A stretch of 31,708 nt of DNA from Loki-b32 sp964493385 (lineage in GTDB: Archaea; Asgardarchaeota; Lokiarchaeia; Sigyniarchaeales; SOKP01). Shown piece after piece: positions 1 to 8,473 of the stretch. The translations under genes and the position numbers were made by a program. The notes beneath the pieces were generated by a model. The model was not told the origin of the DNA and searched no databases. It saw nothing but the letters and a program-made list of their open reading frames with translations. How positions within the stretch are numbered: the first letter of the stretch is position 1; every line of letters begins with the position of its first letter. The DNA is taken from the NCBI GenBank assembly GCA_964493385.1, contig CAZBNW010000017.1, positions 1 to 31,708 of the forward strand, given 5' to 3'.

Positions 1-32
1 ATTTATTATTTATTGAAATTCTCACAAACTCT

Positions 33-272
33 ATGAGACATTCATTTAAATTAGCAGGTGATCTAAACCTAATAAAAATGAAGAAAGAAAGAGCCCTATC
101 AAAAATGGAATTGCGTGTAATAAATGTAGTTCAATCTATGTCAAAAGATACTAATATAATTGTTAACTTAAATAACATAGTTGAATTAGTAAGTGAAGAA
201 AATAAAGATTTAGTTATTGAAGCCATTGAATCACTAATCAGACAAAATATTATACTATCCATAAACGATTAA
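33..272 (+). CDS. Small hypothetical protein, possibly the 3' end of a larger gene
   Basis: I do not recognise this 79-residue product. The C-terminal two thirds is rich in Ile, Leu, Val and Glu and looks like a small helical or winged-helix fold, with a helix around ELRVINVVQSM and a second around KDLVIEAIESLIRQ. The reading frame stays open upstream of the ATG to the window edge (position 3), so this may be the tail of a gene that begins outside. An internal ATG at 78 (MKKERALSK) is another possible start. A run of ten T follows about 30 bases after the stop and may end its transcript. Function unknown. Confidence 0.5.
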   Translation: MRHSFKLAGDLNLIKMKKERALSKMELRVINVVQSMSKDTNIIVNLNNIVELVSEENKDLVIEAIESLIRQNIILSIND

Positions 273-300
273 GTTTCAACAAAATATTCATTACCAATTA

Positions 301-310
301 TTTTTTTTTT
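301..310 (+). terminator. T-run, candidate archaeal terminator
   Basis: Ten consecutive T residues lie between the end of the first gene and the start of the next rightward gene. Archaeal RNA polymerase terminates at oligo-T tracts without a hairpin, so this is a plausible terminator. In DNA this AT-rich the signal is weak. Confidence 0.3.
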
Positions 311-329
311 CACTTTTTATATTAACAAT

Positions 330-941
330 ATGAAAAATCTAAGATTTTCTTGTACTAGATGTGGTAATTGCTGTACTGATAAGAATACATTAGTGAATCT
401 TACATATTTAGATATATTAAGAATTAAGAATGGTTTAAATTTAGACATTAATGAGATTCTTGATATAATAGGATTTTATATTTTTGATAAACCTTTAACT
501 AATGAAGACAAAAAGAGAATGATTATAACTCCTATGGAAACGGAAAGAGGTTTAGCTTTTATTGGTCTTCTCAAAAATAGTCTAGGAGGGTGTTATTTCT
601 ACAATTCAAAAAATAAAAAATGTTTAATTTATGAATTGAGGCCAATGTTTTGTCAAACATTTCCATTTTCGTTTAGGCTATTGGATGGAAAGAAAGATGA
701 AACTAATAGCAAAATAGATATATTCTACACTGAAAAAGGCAAGCAGTATTGTCCTGGAATTGGCAATGAAGCACCTTTCATTGATAATGATTATTGGATT
801 AAAATAGGCAGAAAAACATTGAAAGCTCTCAAACAGAATTACAAAGTAATAAAAGAATGGAATAAATCAGTTAGAAAAGGGAAGATAATACCAACCACCA
901 AAAAATTTCTTATTACAATTTTTAATTTAAATGATTTTTAG
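330..941 (+). CDS. YkgJ-type CxxCxxCC metal/iron-sulfur binding protein
   Basis: Member of the CxxCxxCC zinc/iron-chelating family (YkgJ, old UPF0153; PF03692). The N-terminus carries C8-x2-C11-x2-C14-C15 in SCTRCGNCC. The second cluster is C88, C98 and C108, the last in the family signature Y-x-x-RP-x-x-C followed by FPF. A further Cys is at 141 in CPGIG. The eight cysteines probably bind a metal or Fe-S cluster; the biochemical role of the family is unsettled. The protein is soluble, with no signal peptide, and of normal length at 203 residues. It starts at an ATG with no clear Shine-Dalgarno site. A second protein with the same cysteine layout is encoded at 20855-21574. Confidence 0.85.
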   Translation: MKNLRFSCTRCGNCCTDKNTLVNLTYLDILRIKNGLNLDINEILDIIGFYIFDKPLTNEDKKRMIITPMETERGLAFIGLLKNSLGGCYFYNSKNKKCLIYELRPMFCQTFPFSFRLLDGKKDETNSKIDIFYTEKGKQYCPGIGNEAPFIDNDYWIKIGRKTLKALKQNYKVIKEWNKSVRKGKIIPTTKKFLITIFNLNDF

Positions 942-961
942 TATTTTCCTCTTTACCCTAT

Positions 962-2602
962 TTAAAAATTCATAGGAGTATATTGTGAACTTGCTAATAA
1001 TGCCCAATATAACATCTTTAACTCTATTTTATAACCCAATATATCTTTTCGCCAATTAAAATCATTATCAAGATTTTCTATACTGAAAAAGCTTGTTGAA
1101 TTTATAATGAAATTTAATAAATTACTACATAGTTCGGGGTCCTGCTCCTTTAAATTTAGCAGATCTAAAATCAATAATACATGTGCTGATTCTGTTATTA
1201 AATCACCTGCAGAGTTGTTTGGGGTTATTAACCTTTTTATCTCTTTCATATAAGTTGTTTTAAACTCAATGAGATTTGCTGTTTTATTCAACAGTTTTAT
1301 TGATGCTAAATGGTTATAAATATCTAAAGGTGGATTAAATTTTTCCAGCTTTAACAAATTTACATTAAAAATGAGTTTTAAAATGAAATTTTTATCTAAG
1401 GTAACTTTTTGCTTTTTTGCCATTAATTTTAAACAAAGTAGTGAATATAAATTCAATTCTAATTTTTCTGGAATGAATTTTTCTAAATCTGATTTGAGAA
1501 AGTTTTCAATTTCAAGAAGATCAATTATATCAGTTTTATTTAATAAATCTAATTCTGAAAGAATCGCTAGTCCAAAAAAAATATTTTTTGAATCTGGTAT
1601 ATTATCTTTTGATGAACTAAATATTTTTCCGATAATAAAATTCTTTAAAATTTCAAATATTTCTATATTGGTAAAAGGAAATTCGATATTTAACATTTTT
1701 AGGATAGAAATAAAATAATATAAATTCTCTAGATGAAAAAAATTTTGGTTTACTACTTTTGAATTTATTAAATTCACTTTATCAATTTTGAATTGATTAC
1801 TTATACTAGAATGAATTGGTGAAAATTGTCCAAAATAATCAAGGAAAGTGTCACTATCAGTTTCAATGGGGATTTCTTGATCTTTCTGAGGAAGAATTTT
1901 AGCTTGAGATGTTATTTCTTTAGAAATCAATTCCCTATCTAAATTTACAATTGACGATTTTAATAGATCTTTCTTAGGTGTTTTCAGTGTTTCAATGATA
2001 TCTTGTTTAGCTTCTTGTAATTGTGCTAATATATTCAATTCTGAAATTTTCTTAGATTTAATGGTTAAATCCGTGAAATTAATGTAATTATCATAATTTT
2101 GTTGTTTAAACATTTCTATGTTATTTGGAACACTAAAATGTTTCTTCTTAAATTCATTTAATTTTGAAATAAAATTCGGTGGTAATAATTCAAATAAATT
2201 TAAATTCTCAAGTTTTTTAGTATCGATATCAAGTAGATATTCAATTAGAATTTCGAATAATATTTTATTCACATTATTTTTTAAGTAAATCTCAAAATAA
2301 GAATTATAATCTGGATATTCCGTTGTATCTTTACTTAAAGAGTTTATAAAATTATTTTGATTTTCATTTAATTTATCTATTGATACGCCAATTGTATTTA
2401 AACCAGTTTTAATTGCTTTCAGCATCTTTCCAAGAGTGTTTTTTAAATGTTTTTCACTTTCCTTTTGAGTTTTTTTGTTTAAATCAATTTTTTTATAGGC
2501 AATAAGATCTTTTAAGTAAGAATAACTTTTTTTGTAATAATCTAAAATCTCATTTCTCAACGTTGCTAAAAAATCAGTTAAAATATCTGCAATCTCTTTC
2601 AT
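962..2602 (-). CDS. Large helical protein, possible alpha/alpha-toroid C-terminus
   Basis: I cannot assign a function to this 546-residue protein. The first 100 residues are charged and probably form long helices or a coiled coil (KKSYSYLKDL, SEKHLKNTLGKMLKAIK). Residues about 200-260 look linker-like. From about 265 to the end there is a series of helices spaced like prenyltransferase/squalene-oxidase repeats: LENLYYFISILKML, NIFFGLAILSELDLL, LYSLLCLKLM, IYNHLASIKLLN, ESAHVLLILDLLNL and ELKMLYWALLASSQY. I infer a divergent alpha/alpha toroid; no catalytic Asp/Cys/His zinc set is visible, so a binding rather than catalytic role is likelier. It is divergently transcribed from the methyltransferase gene, starting from an ATG. 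Confidence 0.6.
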   Translation of the reverse strand: MKEIADILTDFLATLRNEILDYYKKSYSYLKDLIAYKKIDLNKKTQKESEKHLKNTLGKMLKAIKTGLNTIGVSIDKLNENQNNFINSLSKDTTEYPDYNSYFEIYLKNNVNKILFEILIEYLLDIDTKKLENLNLFELLPPNFISKLNEFKKKHFSVPNNIEMFKQQNYDNYINFTDLTIKSKKISELNILAQLQEAKQDIIETLKTPKKDLLKSSIVNLDRELISKEITSQAKILPQKDQEIPIETDSDTFLDYFGQFSPIHSSISNQFKIDKVNLINSKVVNQNFFHLENLYYFISILKMLNIEFPFTNIEIFEILKNFIIGKIFSSSKDNIPDSKNIFFGLAILSELDLLNKTDIIDLLEIENFLKSDLEKFIPEKLELNLYSLLCLKLMAKKQKVTLDKNFILKLIFNVNLLKLEKFNPPLDIYNHLASIKLLNKTANLIEFKTTYMKEIKRLITPNNSAGDLITESAHVLLILDLLNLKEQDPELCSNLLNFIINSTSFFSIENLDNDFNWRKDILGYKIELKMLYWALLASSQYTPMNF

Positions 2603-2622
2603 GTCTTAAAAATTTTATTATA

Positions 2623-2641
2623 TTCAATAATATATATTGAA
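2623..2641. promoter_or_regulatory. Palindrome in a divergent intergenic region
   Basis: The 80-base gap between the divergent genes holds TTCAATA and TATTGAA arms (7 bp each, 5-base spacer). A further TCAATA half-site lies at 2651-2656. The position between two divergent starts suits an operator, but the sequence is nearly all A and T, so chance is a real alternative. Confidence 0.25.
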
Positions 2642-2682
2642 AGTTATATATCAATATTATTATTTATATTATAACGAATATC

Positions 2683-3447
2683 ATGAGTTTTTATTTCATG
2701 GGCGAGGGTTCTAACTTTAACCATATTGCAGAAGACTACCATTCGAAACGAAAAAAACCATGGCGACCGCTTGAGTTTTTTTTAAAACATTTAAAAAATA
2801 AGGGGTATATTTTTAAGGGGATTATTTTAGATTTGGGGTGCGCTAATGGAAGAAATTTTAAAATAATGAGTACACCTCCTAATAAATTAATTGGAATAGA
2901 TCTCTCTCTTGAATTATTAAAAATAGCTCAATCGAATTTAAAGGATATTAATCAATATTCTGAATTTGAATCAAACTTTATTCAGCTTCTACTTGGAGAC
3001 ATAGTTAATCTTCCTATAAGACAGAAATCAACACATAATATTTTCTCAATCGCAACAATACATCATATAAAGAAAAAATCTGAGAGAAAAAGAATAATAG
3101 CTCAAATATATGAATTATTAAGAGAAAATGGGAGTTTTATTCTTACAGTATGGCGCAAATGGCAAAAAAGGTTTAGAAGCTATTTCCTTTTGGAATGGTT
3201 TAAAATAAATTTTTCTATTAAATTTAAAAAACAGCAAAAAATTATTGGTTTGGAAGAATTTGGGGATAAATTTGTCCCTTGGACACTCTCAAAAGAACAG
3301 AAAACATATAGGCGGTTCTATCACTTTTTTTCTAAACATGAGCTTAAAAAACTGTTGAAGATTTTTAATATCATCGAGCTTAAGATAACAGGAGGTCCTA
3401 CTAATCGAGATAACTTTTTTATTTTTGCCCGTAAACCTATAAATTAA
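2683..3447 (+). CDS. Trm9-like class I SAM-dependent methyltransferase
   Basis: Rossmann-fold methyltransferase of 254 residues. Motif I is LDLGCANGRN (49-58), the acidic end of strand 2 is in GIDLS (71-75), and GDIVNLPIR (105-113) is the motif II region. IATIHHI (123-129) matches the Trm9/ALKBH8 style IA-x-x-HH core. The C-terminal stretch with FVPW and RRFYHFFSKHEL also resembles the Trm9 family, which methylates 5-carboxymethyluridine at the tRNA wobble position. I infer a tRNA-modifying role; a UbiE-like small-molecule methyltransferase is the alternative. A second in-frame ATG at 2698 could be the true start, which would remove five residues. Its stop codon overlaps the stop of the opposing gene in a palindromic TTAA at 3444-3447. 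Confidence 0.8.
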   Translation: MSFYFMGEGSNFNHIAEDYHSKRKKPWRPLEFFLKHLKNKGYIFKGIILDLGCANGRNFKIMSTPPNKLIGIDLSLELLKIAQSNLKDINQYSEFESNFIQLLLGDIVNLPIRQKSTHNIFSIATIHHIKKKSERKRIIAQIYELLRENGSFILTVWRKWQKRFRSYFLLEWFKINFSIKFKKQQKIIGLEEFGDKFVPWTLSKEQKTYRRFYHFFSKHELKKLLKIFNIIELKITGGPTNRDNFFIFARKPIN

Positions 3448-3935
3448 TGACATACTATTGAATTATAAGAATTCAATATATATGGTTTAAAATCTTCATA
3501 TTTATCCTCAATCACCGAAGTATGAATGTTAAATAGTCTCTCTGTAATGTCGCAATAAAATATACAATGTATTACTTTTTCATGATAATATCTCTTTCTT
3601 ATCATTTTATTTCGATGTCCATACCAAAACGTTATTTCATGGCTCATTAACCAATCTCTCTCTTTCTCAGTTACAACAAAATTAATTGCATTATATGTTG
3701 CGATACTGCTTTCAACCTCTTTATAATAAAAAAGATTTTTTCTCTCTTTTTTTTCCCAATTCACTTCCAATTTTGAATTTGATCCCCATATCTCGTCATA
3801 TTCGTCCTGCGAATGCAAAATAATAAACCCTTGACTCCCATCGCCATTATATTCTCTCTCTCGATACCAAATTGGCATTTTATTAATTATGATTCGGCAT
3901 TCTGGTTTACTATAGACGAAATAATTATATTCCAT
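3444..3935 (-). CDS. Hypothetical protein rich in Tyr, Trp and His
   Basis: A 163-residue protein I do not recognise. It is soluble, with unusually many Tyr, Trp, Arg and His residues (KMPIWYRERE, ITFWYGHRNKMIRKRYYHEK). It ends with NIHTSVIEDKYEDFKPYI and a terminal S-x-x-CH. The predicted alternation of short strands suggests an alpha/beta or beta-barrel domain. It starts at an ATG preceded by GGGAAATGAT, a plausible ribosome site. It converges on the methyltransferase gene, sharing the TTAA that holds both stop codons. The residue use differs from the Lys/Ile/Asn-rich neighbours, so acquisition by transfer is possible but unproven. Confidence 0.6.
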   Translation of the reverse strand: MEYNYFVYSKPECRIIINKMPIWYREREYNGDGSQGFIILHSQDEYDEIWGSNSKLEVNWEKKERKNLFYYKEVESSIATYNAINFVVTEKERDWLMSHEITFWYGHRNKMIRKRYYHEKVIHCIFYCDITERLFNIHTSVIEDKYEDFKPYILNSYNSIVCH

Positions 3936-4081
3936 ATCATTTCCCGCTTACTTAGTTTTATTTCAAGAAATAGAATTATTTCTAAAATAAATTTATTGTT
4001 TATAAAATTTCTGCTAAAACAAAATTAATTTTAAACCAATTTCCAATTGATTAAAAAGAGAATTTCTAAGAAGTTAGAAGT

Positions 4082-4669
4082 CTATTTTATTAATTCTTTT
4101 CCTTCGTCAACCCATTTTTGTAGTCTTTGTAAAGATACACCCGTTATTAATGATGCTAATTCTTCAGGATTTTCTTTGCATAATTCTTCTATATTGTTAA
4201 CACCAAGCTCAATAAATTTTTTCGCTGTTGTAGCTCCTAATCCAGATAATTCTGTTAAAGGAGTCCCTGCAGCCTTGACTTTAACTTTTTCTATTTTAAC
4301 TGGTTTTACTTTTTCTTTCTTTTTAGGTTTTGGAATAGGTTTAATCGGAGTTACTTTAGGTTTTACCACCCTTTTTACTTTTGGTTTTTCTACTTTTGGT
4401 TTAAATGGTGTTCTCTTTTTCTCTTTTTTAACAAATGATTTTCTTTTTTTACCTTTTTTCTTTGGAGCTTCAATTGATTTCAATTTCTCAATGTTTTCAT
4501 TATAAACTGATTTTCTGAAATAATCGATTTTAATATTCAAATCCTCTAATAATTTAACCGTTTTACCAGCTTGTTTAATTTCTTTTAAAGAAAAGCCTTC
4601 ACCTTCTCTTAAATGAGCATCTTTAGAGGGACTTTTTACCACAGCGATAAGTTTTTGTTTGCTCTCCAT
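4082..4669 (-). CDS. eL13 (L13e)-domain protein with C-terminal helix-hairpin-helix domain
   Basis: Residues 1-66 match the archaeal/eukaryotic ribosomal protein eL13 core: LREGEGFSLKEIKQAG (20-35), then a helix and the conserved type of ending FRKSVYNENIEKLK (51-64). Residues 68-134 form a Lys/Pro/Val-rich, presumably disordered linker. Residues 137-194 form a helix-hairpin-helix-like domain (LTELSGLGATTAKKFIELG, then a second helical hairpin) of the type that binds nucleic acid or mediates protein contacts. Crenarchaeal eL13 is, as I recall, only about 80 residues, so this is a domain fusion. It probably sits on the large ribosomal subunit with a flexible tail; I cannot exclude a non-ribosomal paralogue. 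It starts at an ATG and is monocistronic by spacing. Confidence 0.8.
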   Translation of the reverse strand: MESKQKLIAVVKSPSKDAHLREGEGFSLKEIKQAGKTVKLLEDLNIKIDYFRKSVYNENIEKLKSIEAPKKKGKKRKSFVKKEKKRTPFKPKVEKPKVKRVVKPKVTPIKPIPKPKKKEKVKPVKIEKVKVKAAGTPLTELSGLGATTAKKFIELGVNNIEELCKENPEELASLITGVSLQRLQKWVDEGKELIK

Positions 4670-4772
4670 AACAAAATCATCTAAATTTTAAATTGTAATT
4701 TTGATAAATCTCTAAAGCATTTATTTTTTTCTATTTAGAGGTAGGCAGAGTACATTCTTTACAATTTAATTT

Positions 4773-5408
4773 TTAAATTTTTATAATATCAAGCTGCTCT
4801 AACTTTTTTAAAATATCATTTATTTCAGTTAGTTTTCTACTAAGAATTCTCGAAATTTTTAAAGGAGAATTTTTGCCAGTGCATTGTAAAGCCACCTGAA
4901 AATCAAAATCTGTTATCATTCCCATAGATAGAACTTTTTCTAACACACTTTTGACTAATAATAAGTTTGGAAAAACCTCAGCTATGCGACCTCCAATTGT
5001 AAGATTTTCAATATCTGCAACTAATGTATGAAATCTAGTTTTATCTGTTGTTGCTCTGAAAGTTTTAAGATCAGATTGATGTTTTTTCCAAAAACGATTT
5101 GCAATTTTATGAATTATTTCTTCAATTTTATCAGAATTATCGTCCGCATCTGAAATAGAACAGAATAATATCCTTGATAATGGATGATAATAAATAAGAA
5201 TAGTTGAATCTTCAGATTGTAAAACTCTATCCATCTCATTTACTCTTCTCCCTTTAGACATCGCTTCTTGAATTACATCAATGGTTGTATTAATTGCATT
5301 AAAAAATCCAGTTAAAATATCATCTTGAATTTTCTTTAATTCTTTAAATGTTGACTCTAAAATAGATATTCCGTTATCCCCGTCAATTAAATATATCTTA
5401 TAAATCAA
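4773..5408 (-). CDS. Longin-like domain protein with C-terminal helical/winged-helix region
   Basis: Residues 1-115 have a longin/roadblock-like pattern: a first strand (IYKIYLIDGDNG), strands and a helix, then TILIYYHPLSRILFCSISDA and a long helix KIEEIIHKIANRFWKKH. This is the layout of SNARE-longin, adaptor small-subunit and TRAPP-type domains. Residues 120-211 are helical and end in a probable winged-helix segment (LKISRILSRKLTEINDILKKLEQLDI). The start is TTG at 5408; the next Met is well inside the longin domain. Asgard archaea encode many such domains with small GTPases, and five GTPase genes lie in this window, so a role as GTPase partner is a reasonable inference. No partner is directly adjacent. 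Confidence 0.65.
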   Translation of the reverse strand: MIYKIYLIDGDNGISILESTFKELKKIQDDILTGFFNAINTTIDVIQEAMSKGRRVNEMDRVLQSEDSTILIYYHPLSRILFCSISDADDNSDKIEEIIHKIANRFWKKHQSDLKTFRATTDKTRFHTLVADIENLTIGGRIAEVFPNLLLVKSVLEKVLSMGMITDFDFQVALQCTGKNSPLKISRILSRKLTEINDILKKLEQLDIIKI

Positions 5409-5558
5409 TTCTCAAGAAAATTAGTATTTTTTAACTATATTAAAATTATAAAAATTCACTCTTTTGAATTCTTACATAACTTTTTCTTAATAGTTAAAAT
5501 TAAAAATAGAGATTTTTATTTCTAATACAAAAAATATCAAAGTTTTATGGTTTAAAAT

Positions 5559-6809
5559 ATGAAAACTAAAGTTGCTTTTGTTTTTTTGTATTTTCTTATT
5601 TTTCCATCACTCAATTCAATAGGTACATCTCTACTCACACCCCCTAATGCAATAGTAACATATCCTAATTTATCTCTTTCTGGTGAAGGCGTTTCTAATT
5701 ACAATATTTCCCAGAGTGTTACTTATGAAGTAGTAATCAATTTTACTCTAACTCATAAATCCGGGGTAGGAATATATCGCTTTAAATTTGCCAGACTCAA
5801 TAATCGCATGCCTAATTCATCATTAACCCAGTATTGTCCACCCTATCAAGAGAGTGTGCTTAATTATACTAAAATAACAAACAATATACCTGGTCAAATT
5901 AAAATAGGCCATCATGATAAGTTTAACAATACATATGATTCATTTAATGCCTCTCTATCGATTGATGCTAGTGTTACATACGACATAAAATACTATGTAA
6001 AGTTAAATAGCATTTATTTTCAAAATATTGAAGATACTGATATAGGTGCGTATAACACTTCAGATGAGATTTTTGATTTATATTGCAACAACTCTGAACC
6101 ATATTATGAACGAGACGATGCATCATTAATTAGCCAATCTAATAGTATTGTAAGTCCTAGCGACAAACTTGTTGAAAAAGCTGAAAAGATTTGTAATTGG
6201 GTTTCAAATTATTTAACATTTAATGAAACTATGCCGATTCAGGAAAAAGGAGCCTTATGGGCTTACAATAACCAACAAGGTGATTGTAGTGAATACTCAA
6301 GTTTAATGGTTACATTATTAAGGATTCAAGGGATCCCCGCTCGCAAAGTTACTGGATTCCTAGTATCAAACAATCCAGCAATTAGACCTACAGCGGGAAA
6401 TTCCTGGAATTTCTATACTAGCCATTTAACTACGACAATGTTAGGGCATGCATGGGTAGAATACTATGTGCCTGAGATTGGTTGGATAGCTTGTGATCCT
6501 ACTTGGAATGAACAGTCAGATTACTTTAATAGAATTGATTTTCTTAGATTTAATTTAAATGTTGGGGCAAACTTCTTTTTTCCGCCTTCTGCTACTGTGA
6601 GCGAATTCGGGAATCCAATTATTGGGTATATTGATGGTGATACATACATATCTGATTATAATGTAAAAATAACTGTTCTTGAATCAAATCTAGCTCCTTT
6701 GAGTCCATTTCCAATATTTGTTGTTATTTTTATTGTGGCAGGTTCAGCTGTTGTTTTAATTACAGTTGTTCTATTATTGAGAAGAGGAAGTAAAAAAGAA
6801 ATTACGTAA
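5559..6809 (+). CDS. Secreted, membrane-anchored transglutaminase-like protein
   Basis: The N-terminus (MKTKVAFVFLYFLIFPSLNS) is a signal peptide. Residues 40-160 look beta-rich. The transglutaminase-like core (PF01841 type) spans about 205-315, with the catalytic triad visible: Cys243 in GDCSEYSSL, His297 in GHAWVEYY and Asp313 in CDPTW. The core acts in a cysteine-protease or transglutaminase manner; the substrate is unknown. Residues 386-407 form one transmembrane helix followed by RRGSKK, so the enzyme faces outside. Proline-rich PLSPFP just before the helix, then helix and basic tail, resembles a tripartite archaeosortase sorting signal, and an archaeosortase is encoded at 17987-18874. 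Length is 416 residues, from an ATG start. Confidence 0.85.
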   Translation: MKTKVAFVFLYFLIFPSLNSIGTSLLTPPNAIVTYPNLSLSGEGVSNYNISQSVTYEVVINFTLTHKSGVGIYRFKFARLNNRMPNSSLTQYCPPYQESVLNYTKITNNIPGQIKIGHHDKFNNTYDSFNASLSIDASVTYDIKYYVKLNSIYFQNIEDTDIGAYNTSDEIFDLYCNNSEPYYERDDASLISQSNSIVSPSDKLVEKAEKICNWVSNYLTFNETMPIQEKGALWAYNNQQGDCSEYSSLMVTLLRIQGIPARKVTGFLVSNNPAIRPTAGNSWNFYTSHLTTTMLGHAWVEYYVPEIGWIACDPTWNEQSDYFNRIDFLRFNLNVGANFFFPPSATVSEFGNPIIGYIDGDTYISDYNVKITVLESNLAPLSPFPIFVVIFIVAGSAVVLITVVLLLRRGSKKEIT

Positions 6810-6849
6810 TAAAAATATTAATTCTAACTTTTTTTCTATTCTTTAAATC

Positions 6850-8313
6850 TCATATATATGTATGAATTAAATCAATGAGGTTTTTGGAGAAGTTAGGCAA
6901 ATTTTTCTCAATTTTATCTATTTCTAAAGATTTCTCCAAAAATAGAAGTAAATACAAATTGTATTTCTCAACGGTTATTTTTTTAAAGATAACTTTTTTA
7001 GACTCATCAGAAATTCCGGAAGATACTATAAAATCTTGTTCTAACAATTTAAATTCTTTAAAAGTAGAATACAAATTTTTAAAATAAGGGGCAGAAATTT
7101 CAAAAACTTTTCCAAAAATATCGGTTTTAGAGAAGTTCGATAATATTATGCCATTTTCATTAAGAAGCAATATAGCATCTGAATTTGTTTTTTTAGCAAA
7201 CTTTTTCAATTGATTTCTAAATAGTTCACGATTAGGACTTAATTGAGATAAACCAAAAGAATATGCGGAAATAAGGCTCCAATGATCAAAGATACTTGTC
7301 TGGAAAATTTTGATAAAAAATCTCTCAGTATTCTTCTTGATTTCATCTGCAATTGCTTCTAAGTTTTTGAAAATCTCTTTAGATCCTTTAAGATCAGGAT
7401 CAAATTTATGTAGACAAACCACAATAGGTGGAAATTCATCTAATTCTATTAAGGAGTTTAATATTGTGCTAAATAAATTTAATGCTTCATTTATTCTTTC
7501 TACATCTTGGATATCAATGAAAAAAAACATTAAATCAATATTATATAAATAAATTTTGCTTTGTTCAAGAAATTTTTCTCGATACTTTTTTTGTCCTCCT
7601 AAATCCCATATTGAGATTTGTGAATTTTGTTCCTCAAAAATATTTTCTTCTGTTCTTTCTACGCCTTTAGTTGGTAAAACTTTTATGATTTCTGAATACC
7701 TTTTTTGGATTCCTAAAAAAAAGCTTGATTTGCCCGCCCTATCTAATCCCGTTAGCAGAATTTTAATTTGTCGTCTAGTTGAAAATGGATCTTTTAATTC
7801 TTTAGTAAATTCAAATAACTCCTCTCTTAATTCATCCATAATATCTTTTCGTTCACTACGATTCTTGTTAAGTTGAATTTGTGTAGCAGCTTTATCCATT
7901 ATGATTCTTAAATATTTCATATTTTCATAGAAAAAAACCCTATCACTTTCATCAATTAGCACAGTAATAGTTGCTGCTAAAGCCTTACCACGAGCTTTAA
8001 GATCAGGTATAAGGAAAAAATAAGTTAATCCATTTAATTTTATGTCAGGAAAAGGTAATATTCCAAAATAGTTTACACCCTCTGTTCCTTCACCATTTTG
8101 ATATTTACTATCCCCCATCAAAAGTGAAATTGTCTTCATGGCGATAAGGAGCCCTGCGCTTTCATCTAAATTATAAGGCCAGAAGATCTTCGGTACAGGT
8201 CCATTCTCGTCAAAAATGCTTAAAACAATTGCTTTTATGATATCTGATTTGAAATCCGCTATTTTTTCTTCAGTTGGTTTATTTTTCTTTGGTTTATCTT
8301 TTGTTTTTGTCAA
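6850..8313 (-). CDS. Longin-Rag/Arf-type GTPase-roadblock fusion
   Basis: Three modules. Residues about 24-145 form a longin-like domain with FDENGPVPKIFWP, ILPFPD and RVFFYE. Residues 182-355 form an Arf/Rag-type G domain: G1 GLDRAGKSS (189-197), G3 WDLGGQ (236-241), G4 LHKFD (301-305) and G5 TSI (339-341). Residues 357-487 form a Rag/Gtr-like C-terminal roadblock domain that opens with LSPNRELFRNQLKKFAKKT, close in pattern to the RagA segment that follows its own TSI motif. I infer a GTP-dependent switch working as a dimer through the C-terminal domain. The start is TTG at 8313; the first ATG would remove half of the longin domain. The same architecture recurs at 15527-17029. The Lys-rich first 20 residues may bind membrane lipid or be disordered. 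Confidence 0.8.
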   Translation of the reverse strand: MTKTKDKPKKNKPTEEKIADFKSDIIKAIVLSIFDENGPVPKIFWPYNLDESAGLLIAMKTISLLMGDSKYQNGEGTEGVNYFGILPFPDIKLNGLTYFFLIPDLKARGKALAATITVLIDESDRVFFYENMKYLRIIMDKAATQIQLNKNRSERKDIMDELREELFEFTKELKDPFSTRRQIKILLTGLDRAGKSSFFLGIQKRYSEIIKVLPTKGVERTEENIFEEQNSQISIWDLGGQKKYREKFLEQSKIYLYNIDLMFFFIDIQDVERINEALNLFSTILNSLIELDEFPPIVVCLHKFDPDLKGSKEIFKNLEAIADEIKKNTERFFIKIFQTSIFDHWSLISAYSFGLSQLSPNRELFRNQLKKFAKKTNSDAILLLNENGIILSNFSKTDIFGKVFEISAPYFKNLYSTFKEFKLLEQDFIVSSGISDESKKVIFKKITVEKYNLYLLLFLEKSLEIDKIEKNLPNFSKNLIDLIHTYI

Positions 8314-8473
8314 AGAATCCCCATTTTTTTATTAGAAAGCTCTTGATATATTAAAAGTTCAATGCAACTTTTATTTAGAAATATTATAAAATCTTAATAT
8401 TACTTTACTATAATCAAAAAACCCATTATTATTAAATACTTTTTTTACCAAAAATCAAAAGAATTTCCAGAAT

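Noticed and set aside
1371..1718. Rightward ORF of 115 codons inside the leftward 546-residue gene
   Set aside because: It is antisense to a long, compositionally normal gene, and its product is Phe/Ser/Ile-rich in the way typical of reversed AT-rich coding sequence.
4047..4505. Rightward 152-codon ORF with Phe/Leu/Gly-rich, membrane-like product
   Set aside because: It is the antisense of the Lys/Pro-rich linker of the eL13 protein; reversed Lys/Pro codons give Phe/Leu/Gly and mimic membrane helices.
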